From NCBI RefSeq assembly GCF_032118995.1, contig NC_092648.1, forward strand, positions 3,487,001 through 3,551,000: 64,000 nucleotides of DNA, written 5' to 3'. Position 1 is the first letter of the stretch. Each line of letters starts with the position of its first letter. The notes below the pieces were generated by a model that was not told the origin of the DNA, made no database searches, and saw only the letters and a list, made by a program, of their open reading frames with translations. This document shows, in pieces, positions 46,701 through 56,145 of this stretch. This stretch comes from Asterias amurensis. Its lineage: Eukaryota > Echinodermata > Asteroidea > Forcipulatida > Asteriidae. Made by a program: the position numbers and the translations under genes.

Positions 46701-49700
46701 TGGTGTAATTCAAGAACTGACTGGCCTGTGATATAATTTCTGAAACGCCGTCTTCCAAACTCTCTATGAGCAGAAATTGGATCAACTGCGGATTATCAAG
46801 AGCTGCATCCCCTGAGAAGTTGAAACTGAGCATCTCAACTGGAAGGCTTGCTGTGAGTAATGATTTAGTGTATTCTAAACCCTGTACCAGCCGTGATAGA
46901 GACTTGAAGGATTCCAGCGTTTCATTCATTGTCTCGCTCAGATTCTGGCAGGCCTGTATTATGCTCTCTCTGTCATGTAAGTTCACATTGACCAAAGTGT
47001 TAAATACTTGGGACAGAGACTGAGTGAGAGGGTGGTCAAATTCCTCTGAGGGGAAACCCGGTTCCAGGGTAATATCTGGGAAGGAGAAGGAAGGTGGTGG
47101 CGATGGAAGCAGTGGTGTTAGACTTGGAAGCAGCGGTAGTAGAGTTGGAAGCAGTGGTGGTAGAGTTGGAGGAGGCGGTGGTAGAGTTGGAGGACTTGAT
47201 GGAGGAACAGTGAACTGTCTTTCAGCTTCTGGATCTGTTATAGGCCTGCGCTGTTCTGTGGTGAGGGCTTGCCATTGTGTTTTAACATCAAGGTGCTGTT
47301 CAGTAGTGGATGCTGACTTGGCTGAAGAGGGGAGATGCTGCTGGGAGATTGTTTCTTTCGGCTCATTGGAAACTATGACTTCTGTTGTGCTTATGGGTTG
47401 GTATCCTGCAGTAGAACCTCGCTCTTGATAAGTGAACATTTGAGTGAGCTGTTGAGTTCCAATTTCGCCAGCATGAGTCTGAGTAGCGATGTCTTGTTCA
47501 GTTCTGATCCAACTTTCATCCGGTTCGGTTAAATACTGAGGTTTGTCTGTTAGAGGATCAACTGGTCCAGTCAGCGAATCAGATTGCTGCCTTCTCGTGG
47601 TTACAGGTTGTAGTTCATAGATCTCAGTCAGAAGTTGTTCAGCTTGAGTAACAGGCTGCTGAACATCTGTTTTGGCCATAGTTAAAGTTTGAGTTTTGTA
47701 GGACTCAGTTCCAACTTGTTTTCCAGTTTGAATTCCAGGTTCTTGATTATCTATTTCACTCACTGATGGTTGTATAGTTGGAACAGTTATCTCTTTCAAA
47801 ATCGTTGTTATGAGCTGGTGTCCGTTTAATTTAGTAACTGGTTGCTGTTTGGCATCAGTTTGCAGCTTTACTGTTTGACTTAAAATTTGTTGCCAAGAGC
47901 TTGTTAGTTCCTGTAAACCATTCAGATTGGTTAGTTCTTCGGTTTGAGTCACAATTTGTGTACCAGGCTTTGTTGTTGGTATCAGATTGGAGGTAGAGAG
48001 TTGTTGTTTCGTTTGAGTTATAGTTTCTTGTTCCGTAGGTAGTGATCTTGTTGAAGGTTGTAGCTCATCAGGTTTAGTTAAAGGTTCCTGTTTAACTTCA
48101 GTGACTGGAAGCTCTTCGATTTGAGTCACAAACTGTTGCCAAGACTTAGTTACTGAATCTGTATTAGAGACGGACGGCTGTTTAGCATCAGAAACGTCTC
48201 TAACTTGAGTCACAGTGTATTGTTCAGGCTCAGTAACAGGTAGCAGCGTAACTCCAGTTGTTTGTTGCCAGTCAGGCGGACTTACAGATTCTTGATCAGA
48301 TTGAAGTAGATATATCTGCTCAGTTCGAGTAAGAAACTTTAGTTCGGTTTGGGTGACGGGTAGCTGTTCAGTTTTAGTAGCCTCTTGCTGTTTATTATTG
48401 CTGGTTAATACTGTAGAATGCTCTTTTGATTGCGTTAGAGGCTGCCCAGTTTGAAGTTCATGATGTGAAGTTACCCCATCAGTTGATGATATTGTTTGTA
48501 ACTGAGATGTTCTTTGTGGTTGACTTCTGCTATCAGTTGCGTCTTTAGGGAGGGTCTGTGTTAAATCAGGTTGCGTGCTGAGGTCAGTCACAGTCGAAGG
48601 CGTATCTGATGGAGGTGGATTTGTGTAGCCTACAAACAAGCCCATGCTATTTCCGAAAAAAGAAGTGCCCAATTGGGGATTACCAATTGCAACTGATTCA
48701 AAAGAAAATTTGTCTCCTGGTGCGATTGTTAGTTGATCACTCTCTTGAGTAAAAGGAGAGGTGGTTGCTGGATTAACAGATGATCGATGCAGCAATGTTG
48801 TAGGTGCTTCAGTGGTCTCAATGACTTCCATTGAGGGTCTGCCTGCCGAGGATGACTCAGCCTCTGTACTTGGTTCAAAGGTTATCTGATCGGCAATGTA
48901 ATCCGAGAATTTCACCGAGGTCACAGCCTGGATGCTGAGTAGGAAACCTTTCCCCTCGTCTCTGCGGTTTGTGTGGAAGATGATCCAAACTTCATTGGTG
49001 ACGGAAAGAATAGCTGACGGTAAGGGCGATTCGGACATTAAAGCATTGCAGAATATCCCAAGGTTCTTTCCCGTTCTTGAGCCGTCTCGCATCATGACGT
49101 AATCCTCTCCCGGGTTGCAGACACCTCTAGAGCCCCCTTTGACATCGAACGACATGAAGCGGAGCAGCACCTGTGATGGGAAGAAAGAAGAACAAATGTT
49201 ACACAGATAGATGTTAAATAAGCATGGGGCATAAAGAATATTATTTGGTTTTATGCAAATGTGTGTATAAAGCACTGAATATTCAGCACTTTCCCCAAGT
49301 CTTATGAATATTATGCCTGTAGTTATTTTTAACAGAACTCAAACCAACTTGCTCGTCAATATCCTTGCGGATATCTGTTTTGTCAACACCAAAAGTCTAA
49401 TTCCCCTAACGGTGGTCCTCTGGCTGTTGCATACTATAAAAAGGGTTGTATTGTAAATTTGGGTGTGAATCCTGGCAACAGGACAGCTAACAGTTGCATG
49501 GTTCAACAACTGGCAACCCCGAACAAGTTGACATAATAGGGAGACCGACAATAGGGCTAGATAGCTCAGTTGGTAAAGTGCCGGCATGTTAAACCATCCG
49601 TTTAGAGTCCTGACCTAGTAAAGTTGTCTTTGTTGAACCCCAAAATATGAAAAATAAAAATCCTGGTCAGTTTCCTAAGAGAGGTTTGCGGTAACACCAT

Positions 49701-52700
49701 GTGAATACCTAATTGCGTTCTCCTGAAGACGTTCTTCAGCATACTGATCGAAACGTGGAGTCTTTAACCACTGGTTCGTTTCAGAGCCAACACTACTCAA
49801 TTTTCACATGGTGTTACCGGAAAACCTCTCTTATTTAAACTTCCACCTTGCAAAGTTTCAAATCCTATAGTCAGTTTCCCCTTGTGGTATATTAATTGAT
49901 ATTTGAAATAAATTTGATGAGTGGTTCCTTGTGGCATACCTGTTTTGAAGCTGGAGCTTGTATTGTCCATACACAGAGGAGGTCTTGTGCATATCCCCTT
50001 GGGAAGCCAGGAGACTGTAAAGATCCCACGCCAACTTGGACTGCTCCACCACATTCTGAGAACCAAACAATGTGATAATAGTAATAATAATTATAACAAT
50101 AACAATAATAATACTAGGTTTTTATATAGTGCTTTATCACATCCCTAGGGGCGTATCAAAGCACTCAGTGTTTTGAGCTGCAAGGCATGTAGAGCTATGT
50201 TTTGAAGTATGAGACCTATTTCTTTAGAGTAATGGTTTACAAGGTGCTGTGGCACAATATGCTGTCAATCAAACAAGGAACACTAGGACGAACCCCTTCT
50301 CTTTTAGTGTATGGTTTATTGTATGTGTTTTACACAACACGGGAGACCATCGGCTTTACATCCCATCCAAAGATGAAGCAATGGTTAAGTGTCTTGCTTA
50401 AAGGCAGTGGACACTATTGGTAATCACTCAAAATAGTTATCAGCATAAGACCTTACTTGGTAGTGACCATTGGAGAGCTGTTGATAGTATAAAACACTGT
50501 GAGAAACAGCTCCCTCTGAAGTAACGTAGTTTTTGAGAAAGAAGTAATTTTCCACCAATTTGATTTCGAGACCTCAGATTTAGCATCTGAAAACACACAA
50601 TTTCGTGTGACAAGAATGTTTTTTTCTTTCATTATTATCTTGCAACTTCATCGACCGATTGAGCTCAAATTTTCACAGGTTTGTTATTTTATGTATATTT
50701 TGAGATACACGAAGACTAGTCTTTGACAATTACCAGGAGTGTCCAGTGTCTTTATGGACATAGGTGCCACGACTGGGACTCGAACCCACACTTTCAAACG
50801 GTTTCAAACGCTTTTCAAAGACCAACTCGACAGATCCAAGGCAAAATTTTCCTTTCAGGACTGAGAATATTTATATTTCCCTGGGACAGGAAACCAGTTC
50901 ATCGCATGTTACTCCTCTGGTCTCGCAAATACTCATTTGTACTTCTGGGTGGAGAAAAGCAATTATGATAACATCCTTGTTCAAAGACACAAGTGTCGTG
51001 GCAGATGAGGCAAGGATCGAAACTCACATTCTTTAAACATACAGAACTTAAGTCTATCGCCCTAGCATGCCCCCGGCCACCACACCCCACTTTATAGAAA
51101 GTATGTTACAAACATTGAGGGAGGGGTGAGTCTAAAACAAAACCTTTTAAAAAGTCTTAGATTTGTCATTCCTCTAAACTTTGCAGTACTTTATAACTTC
51201 ATACATTTATCTTCTTCTTACCTTTTTCTGCATCTCTGCGGGACCGACCGAGGGCAAGTTTCTTGAAGATTTGTGACTGCTGGGAGTCCTGGAAAAGAGA
51301 AAAGATATCAAAAAAAGAAGAATTATAGACGAGCACACAGAAAACACAAAAAAGATACCCACATTTGCAAAAACTAATGCAGTCTAAAGATGTAAATTAC
51401 CAAAAGTATACCCTACCTTTTTAAGGCAATTAAAGGGAAATGTTGTTGGATCAGTGGAGTTGGTCGTTGAAATGCATATGGTTAGATAGATAATTTAAAA
51501 GCAGAATATAATGATCTACACAAACATGCCTCGAAAATGCACAGTTTTTCTTTTATGTTCGAACAAACACGGTCGGCCATTTCGTGGAGTCAAAATTTTG
51601 ACTCAATACAATGGCCGACTGTGTTAGTTCGCGACCTATAAAGAAAACCGTGCAATTTTGAGGCATGTTTTTGTGGATCATTATATTCTGCTTTTAAATT
51701 ATCTATCTAACCATATGCATTTAATAACGGTTTCAAACACTTTTAAAAGACCAACTCGCCTGATCCAAGGCAATGTGTACGAGGGCCAAAAAGGAAATTA
51801 AGAGTCAATATGACATTATAAATTACCATTTCCTAAAGTAAGCTCCCGATGAAATGCTCCAATAAATAAAGTCATACCTTAGATTATAGAAGTCTTATTT
51901 AAGCAATTTCATTTACAAGTGTTTTTCATTTTAAAAATGAACCTGTCATAATTAAGACTTGTACTGAGGCATTATTGTGATATAAGTCACTGTTTCCCCC
52001 TCTCTCAGTGGCCCTTCAATGGTTAATTAAAAACAATTTTTTTTTGACCCACTCAGGCCATAATATTTCGATTTTTAAATATCTAATGGCTTCAAATAAA
52101 TCTATATTTTGAAGAACAAAGTAATGCCTCAAACGGAACAGATATTTTAGATCAAATGTCTCTAATCAGTGTTATCAATATAACAAATGTTGGCTTAAAC
52201 AAACAACTTTTATGTGTACATTAATCAGAAATGAATATTTTGTCTTCCGTTTTTTTTTTTTTAAATGAATTTCGATTTTCAGGTTTTTCTTTTGGCCCAC
52301 CTCCCATCGTTTCAAGAAAGAAACAAATCTAATTTATTAATTATTAGCAATGTTCTGGATGGCCCCTAAATTTTTAAATTAAAGTATAAGACAATTCTCC
52401 GTCTCATTCTCTGTCATTTGAGAAAGGAAGGCTGGTTCTCCAAGATAAGGATGGAGAAACGAGAAAGAACAAAAGGTGGCAAAAGATGAGGCTGACGGGC
52501 TTATTTTATGGCCGTATCTTTAAAATTTCAAGACGTACGAAGTCGTCTTATTCGCGTACGAACTTAAAAAAAATCAATTTATAACGATCCCACCGTTTGA
52601 ACAAATTATTAAAGTTAAAGTATAGACTTCTCAAACCATTATAACGGCGTGGCTCACTAAACCATTTCTCATTTAAAAAGAGAACGCTTTCATTCCAACA

Positions 52701-52984
52701 AATGGTGTTGGACTTGAAGCCAAGAAGTGGCTGAATAAAAAACACTACGGCAATAATAATAATTCTAAAATTCAACACCGATGTTCTTAAGTTACACCGG
52801 CGTCCATTTTAGGCTGCGAGAATGTCTTCCGCCGTAGACCATTTCTTAAACTCACCTTCGACAGAACGTTTCGGAGAAACTGAAGGACCCTTGCATGGTC
52901 TCTTGGTGTGCCGTCTTGACTGCCACGAACACGGCCTCCATACAGCAATAAAACCACGCAGAAAGTCAAGATTTTAGTCCACAT
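37774..52984 (-). CDS. Giant multi-CUB type I transmembrane protein, ~3,470 aa
   Basis: Five coding exons agree in phase: 52856-52984, 51222-51288, 49940-50055, 39354-49170 and 37774-38054. The start MWTKILTFCVVLLLYGG is a signal peptide. A basic site RSRR follows in exon 2. CUB 1 is split across exons 3 and 4. Next come a Thr/Gln/Ser-rich stalk of about 600 residues, a Pro-rich stretch, an unassigned helical, glycosylated region of ~190 residues, and CUB 2-17. The last exon holds the membrane helix (VTAIVCGSVSFILFFLLILL) and a tail starting KRRRR. CUB modules are extracellular beta-sandwich domains for protein or carbohydrate binding. With no catalytic domain, a receptor, adhesion or uptake role is inferred. 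Two offsetting frame shifts lie in CUB 14. The nearest known type is cubilin-like, but EGF repeats are absent and a membrane anchor is present. Confidence 0.88.
39155..39328. mobile_element. MITE in last intron of the multi-CUB gene
   Basis: Inverted ends GTTCATACTTTCTGCGAATG and CATTCGCAGAAAGTATAAAC, about 174 bp. It sits only ~25 bp from the donor of the 9.8 kb exon. Confidence 0.7.
41358..41523 (-). other. Segment in shifted frame within CUB 14
   Basis: Upstream the frame reads FRAEYHSTQP and reaches a stop at 41500-41502. The CUB-like reading (SCGSMLREDYAEFSTPGYPN) is in another frame until about 41358, where an apparent extra base lies in TGCTCATAGGCAT (minus strand). The original frame then resumes with HIFVDSTHFIALKF. 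One base seems to be missing near 41517-41523, next to a GGGGTT run. Assembly error, a broken allele or recoding are all possible. Confidence 0.75.
42290..44030 (-). repeat. Four tandem near-identical CUB units (CUB 8-11)
   Basis: The period is 438 bp, or 441 bp where a Ser codon is kept (QSPSYLGD compared with QSPYLGD). Each unit includes the domain and a linker with LSPSTSKSTQAHLTDES. The nucleotide sequence is almost unchanged between units, including silent sites, so the duplications are recent or gene conversion is active. Confidence 0.9.
44880..46050 (-). repeat. Older CUB duplication set (CUB 3-5)
   Basis: Three successive domains share QSPNYPGDFETSVDC, FPVDN and the linker IKQDSKPL. 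They differ at many more positions than CUB 8-11, so they record an earlier round of the same expansion. All keep the four cysteines typical of CUB domains. Confidence 0.8.
46470..47060 (-). other. Unassigned region between stalk and CUB 2
   Basis: About 190 residues, predicted helical by eye (SLSQVFNTLVNVNLHD, ETLESFKSLSRLVQGLEYT, LIQFLLIESLEDGVSEII). It has several N-glycosylation sequons (NLS, NET, NFS, NYT, NAS, NGS, NVT) and only two cysteines. It resembles no extracellular module I can name. A short microduplication (KLPPRVDQKLPPRVD) closes it. It could form a stalk coil or a dimer contact. Confidence 0.6.
47060..48900 (-). other. Thr/Gln/Ser-rich stalk with degenerate repeats and Pro-rich end
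   Basis: Degenerate ~20-residue repeats follow the pattern TQTEQLPVT, SEIDNQEPGIQTGKQ, VTQAEQLLTEIYELQPVT. Their richness in Thr, Ser and Gln suits O-glycosylation. The end is a run of Pro/Leu with SPPTLPPPPPTLPPLLPTLL. It probably forms an extended spacer between CUB 1 and the rest. Confidence 0.75.
49557..49870 (+). repeat. tRNA-like head plus hairpin repeat with hammerhead-like core (Penelope-like candidate)
   Basis: TAGATAGCTCAGTTGGTAAA looks like a pol III A box. Further on, GAGAGGTTTGCGGTAACACC (from about 49680) and its inverted near-match GGTGTTACCGGAAAACCTCT (about 49809) surround the CTGAAGA...GATCGAAACGT core. Related to the copies near 2.3 and 63.2 kb. Old, broken, noncoding; it lies in intron 3 of the multi-CUB gene. 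Confidence 0.45.
50075..50800 (-). repeat. SINE interrupted by a MITE
   Basis: This antisense copy of the SINE seen at 45-450 has its ATT tail at 50075-50112 and its body to 50397. The head resumes at 50756 with the antisense B box GGGACTCGAACCCACA. Between the halves lies family A copy 7. It is in intron 2 of the multi-CUB gene. Confidence 0.7.
50398..50755. mobile_element. MITE family A, copy 7, nested in SINE
   Basis: The uninterrupted SINE reads CTTGCTTAAGGACA here. The insertion leaves TTAA at the left and TTAT at the right, which supports a TTAA (or TA) target. It is younger than the SINE. Confidence 0.8.
50796..50850. mobile_element. Terminal fragment of the foldback element family
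   Basis: AACGGTTTCAAACGCTTTTC followed by AAAGACCAACTCG and GATCCAAGGCAA matches the outer end of the element at 51430-51775. Confidence 0.6.
51430..51775. mobile_element. Long foldback element in intron 1 of the multi-CUB gene
   Basis: The arms at 51470-51516 and 51676-51722 are a perfect 47 bp inverted repeat (AAATGCATATGGTTAGATAG...). The palindrome continues inward through CACGGTCGGCCATT and TGGCCGACTGTG to a central GAGTCAAAATTTTGACTC. Weaker matching extends outward (TTGGATCAG(T)GGAGTTGGTC). It is noncoding; the transcript would form a long hairpin. Confidence 0.85.
51780..52855. other. Rest of intron 1 of the multi-CUB gene
   Basis: AT-rich, without a second gene. A 76-codon minus frame (52548-52778) begins with a signal-like MLNFRIIIIAVVFFIQ but is low-complexity and unsupported. 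Confidence 0.5.
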
Positions 52985-53960
52985 TATTCCCCCAGATTGT
53001 CAAAAAATCCTGCAGGTTACAGAAGGAAAACGGGGGAAAAATCGAGTCACAATGGTAATTCTGCGAGTCTAAGATGCGAAGTTGTGCCCGAGTAGACTTC
53101 CAACATCGGTCTAATGGGCGTACAAAAGGCCGTGTAGCGACCACCACAGGCATGCGCGAATTCCGCAATTTGAAAGAAACTTACGCGAATTTGCATAACC
53201 GTTTCTCTTGTATGTAGTTGTATTATTGGTAGTGATGCAACACGGCCTAAATTAAGAAAAGGTTTCCAGAAAGGGTTTTCCCAACAACCTGCAACAACCA
53301 AATTTTATTCGATCAAAATTACGAAGGCCCTCCCAGCAGTTTTTGATTAACGCCTGTAAATTCAAGACCACCCCATGGTATTTAAAAGTTTCTCACTTTT
53401 AATCCTTCGAAAAAGCGGAACAGACTTAAGCCATATAAAGGGTTTCAGTTCAAAATAAAAGAAACGCGATCCGAACTCTATTAAATTAGTTTCTTTTTCT
53501 TTCCTTGAGCGAGGAAATTTGTTTTGTCTTTCCAAAATTGACATTTGTTTCCAGTAACAATATTACTTGTTTTACCAGGACAAGATAAAAAAAACACCCC
53601 AAAACGGTCACCCTTCCAAAAATTCTAACCCAACCCTATCAAAACTCGGACCCCCCCTCCTCCCAATAAAAAACTTAAGGGTTTTAAAAGAAAGAAAAAA
53701 ACAAAAGAAAATAATAATAAAGTTGAACATCTATCCTCCCTATGTCAGTTAACTTTTGAGGGTAAATGGACTTCAAAAAGGAATGCTCTATAATATAAAG
53801 TGTCAACGCATGAATTTGCATGTTTTTCAAAAGAAAACCACATTTCAACCAGAAAATGTTGGTTTAAATTTTGCAGTTGCAGTTTAAACTCGGCTCAACA
53901 TCGTACTAAGCGGTGACATATACTTTACATACTATGGATAAAGGACCAGTGCTTTTTCTT
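52985..53960. other. 5' flank of the multi-CUB gene
   Basis: This holds its presumed promoter and 5' untranslated region. I see no clear TATA, CCAAT or GC box. Several chance frames occur on the minus strand. Nothing else is recognised. Confidence 0.4.
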
Positions 53961-53961
53961 T

Positions 53962-54121
53962 TTAAAGGCAGTGGACACTCGAAATCAAACATCTAAACGC
54001 ACACAACTTCGTGTGACAAGGGTTTTTTTCTTTCATTTTTATCTCGCAAGTTCGATGACTGATTGAGCTCAAATTTTCACAGGCTTGTTATTTTATGCTT
54101 ATGTTGAGATACACCAACTTC
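53962..54121. mobile_element. MITE family A, internally deleted copy 8
   Basis: It begins TTAAAGGCAGTGGACACT, jumps directly to the interior (CGAAATCAAACATCTAAACG) and stops at GTTGAGATACACCAACTT. The other terminus is missing. Confidence 0.7.
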
Positions 54122-54498
54122 TTATTTAGTTAAGGTTTACCTTCTTAGAAAATGGGAAAAAAATGAGAGGCCATGAAGTGGACCCACAAGATTGGGTGGG
54201 GTAATCCCTTTTAAAGACAGTAAAAAAACACCTCAGTAACAAACTAGGTACGAGGTGGGGGCACATACCCCCACTCCCAAATAACATGCCGAGTGCTCCA
54301 TGAAAAAACATAAGTACGCCTTTCAAAAGGATATATGATAAACAAATACTGTTTTAAAAAAAGAAAAACATAGTTTATACTCTTTATAGTTTATAAATCT
54401 GTAAGCTGATTGCCTTCTTAAAAAAAAAAGAAAAAAAAAATTTGCAATAGTAGTAAAGACAGCACGACAGCCCCCCCCCCCCCTCCACAATTTTTTTT

Positions 54499-54897
54499 TT
54501 AAAGGCAGTGGACACTATTGCTTATTACTAAAAATAATTATCAGCATAAAACCTCGCTTGGTAACGAGTAATGGGGAGAGGTTGATGGTATAAAACATTG
54601 TGAGAAACGGCTCCTTTTGAAGTAACGTAGTTTTTGAGAAAGAAGTAATTTTCCACGAGTTTGATTTCGAGACCTCAAGTTTAGAATTTGAGGTCTCGAA
54701 ATCAAGCATCTGAAAGCACACAACCTAAAAAGGGTAAGCACCCAAAAAGGGTAATTTTTTCTTTCATTACTATCTTGCAACTCCGACGACCAATCGAGCT
54801 CAAATTTTCACAGGTTTGTTATTTTATGCATATGTTGAGATACACCGAGTGGGAAGACTGGTCTTTGACAATCACCAATAGTGTCCATTGTCTTTAA
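54499..54897. mobile_element. MITE family A, copy 9
   Basis: A full-length copy from TTAAAGGCAGTGGACACTAT to AGTGTCCATTGTCTTTAA, with the central hairpin GATTTCGAGACCTCA / TGAGGTCTCGAAATC intact. Confidence 0.8.
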
Positions 54898-54904
54898 CCC
54901 TTAC

Positions 54905-56140
54905 ACTTTCAAGAATACTATTTGGGTGTGATTTGAACCCAAGATTCCTCCATCCCGTCTTTCAAGGAACTATAAGTACCTATATGTTATGTTGTTGCTC
55001 CGTGATGCCTTGAGCGTCTTGTCATGCCCAGGGTAAGTCCTCACAATTCCACTCCATCTTCCTCAAATTGATAATTTTTATAAAATTACCACACAATTTT
55101 CAGTTCTTCTTTCCTGCATTCACTCCAAGCCATGACAATCAAAGTCCATGTTTTGTTTGGTTCTGGATTGAGAACTCTACCAGTAAGTTATCATGCTTTT
55201 TTAACCATTCATAAGTAACAGAATTTGATAAGGTTTGGCTATTGATTAAAAATGGATGATGACAAACTTGTTTGTAACTCCTAATTATGTAAAGAAAACG
55301 AAATCTTCAAGATAGTTGAGTAGTTTGCTTTTGAAATTTGATGAAAAGTTTTCCTATCAAAATATTGCTGAGTAAATGAGATTTTTATTCCCTTCAAACA
55401 GCTGTTATATCATGAGTCCTGTGTGCTGTGTGCTAGACCACTCAGCCATAACACAGCAGGTGATGCTGTTCATGTTACCTTCACGAACAATGTTGAACGA
55501 AATGTTGCCTTGACGAACAATGCAAATACTTATTGCAGAACTTTGCAGACGCACATGTTATCATCGAGTTCCCCTTGCTGACATTTTGTTTCATTTGCGA
55601 TGTGGGCTTCTTGAGTTCTAAAACACCCCCTCTGACGCTAAGGATGCATGATCTCTCAAGGGCACTCGTTGTTGTGAACTTGACGCTGTTTCCATACAGG
55701 GTAATCAGGGAGAAAGTTCATGTGGACTTGTGTCATGGTGACTGCGGTTTTCGTACACATAATGGTGTTAGCTTGATAAGTTTTGGGGGTACTCTTACTG
55801 GCACTGCATAAAAATAAATTCTTTCAGCAGAGGTGTTCACTCTGACAAGATCTGGTTGGTTTATTCTCAGTTAGCCTGACGCCACACTTTGAGGCTTGTG
55901 AATTCTGCTGTTGAGCCCACATACATAATCGCCTTTGACCTTGCATCATTTCACATTGCCTTCATGAGATTTGCAGTTAAATCCGATGTACATGTGTATA
56001 CATTAGCCAATACCTGTCCTCATCCTTGCGGGTAAGGACGAGGGGCCAGTCTAATTCTCTATGTGCCCCAGGTAGTGTGGCCAGGTTAAGTTTGGTCACT
56101 AGAAGGCTCGGTCTAGGACGTAGAATCGACGGAGGGCCTG
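54905..56140. other. Mostly gene-free; possible SINE fragment at its start
   Basis: GTGATTTGAACCCAAGATTCC (54929-54949) is an antisense B-box-like motif. The rest, including a 92-codon plus frame at 55533-55811, shows no recognisable product. The right part likely includes the 3' untranslated region of the neighbouring minus-strand TEDC1. Confidence 0.4.
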
Positions 56141-56145
56141 TCATG

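Larger units (their letters stand above)
39354..49170 (-). other. Single 9.8 kb coding exon
   Basis: The acceptor TTCTTCCCATCACAG ends just above 49170 and the donor GGAG then GTAAAT is at 39353. Its length (9,817) leaves a one-base phase remainder that fits the membrane exon exactly. It carries CUB 1 (C-terminal half) to CUB 17. Such a long uninterrupted exon suggests past loss of introns or growth by internal duplication of modules. Confidence 0.85.

Noticed and set aside
52548-52778. Small secreted protein starting with a signal-like hydrophobic stretch
   Set aside because: AT-rich, low-complexity, inside an intron, with no homology that I recognise.
55533-55811. 92-codon plus frame
   Set aside because: No recognisable motif, no splice context, and it lies in the likely 3' region of TEDC1.
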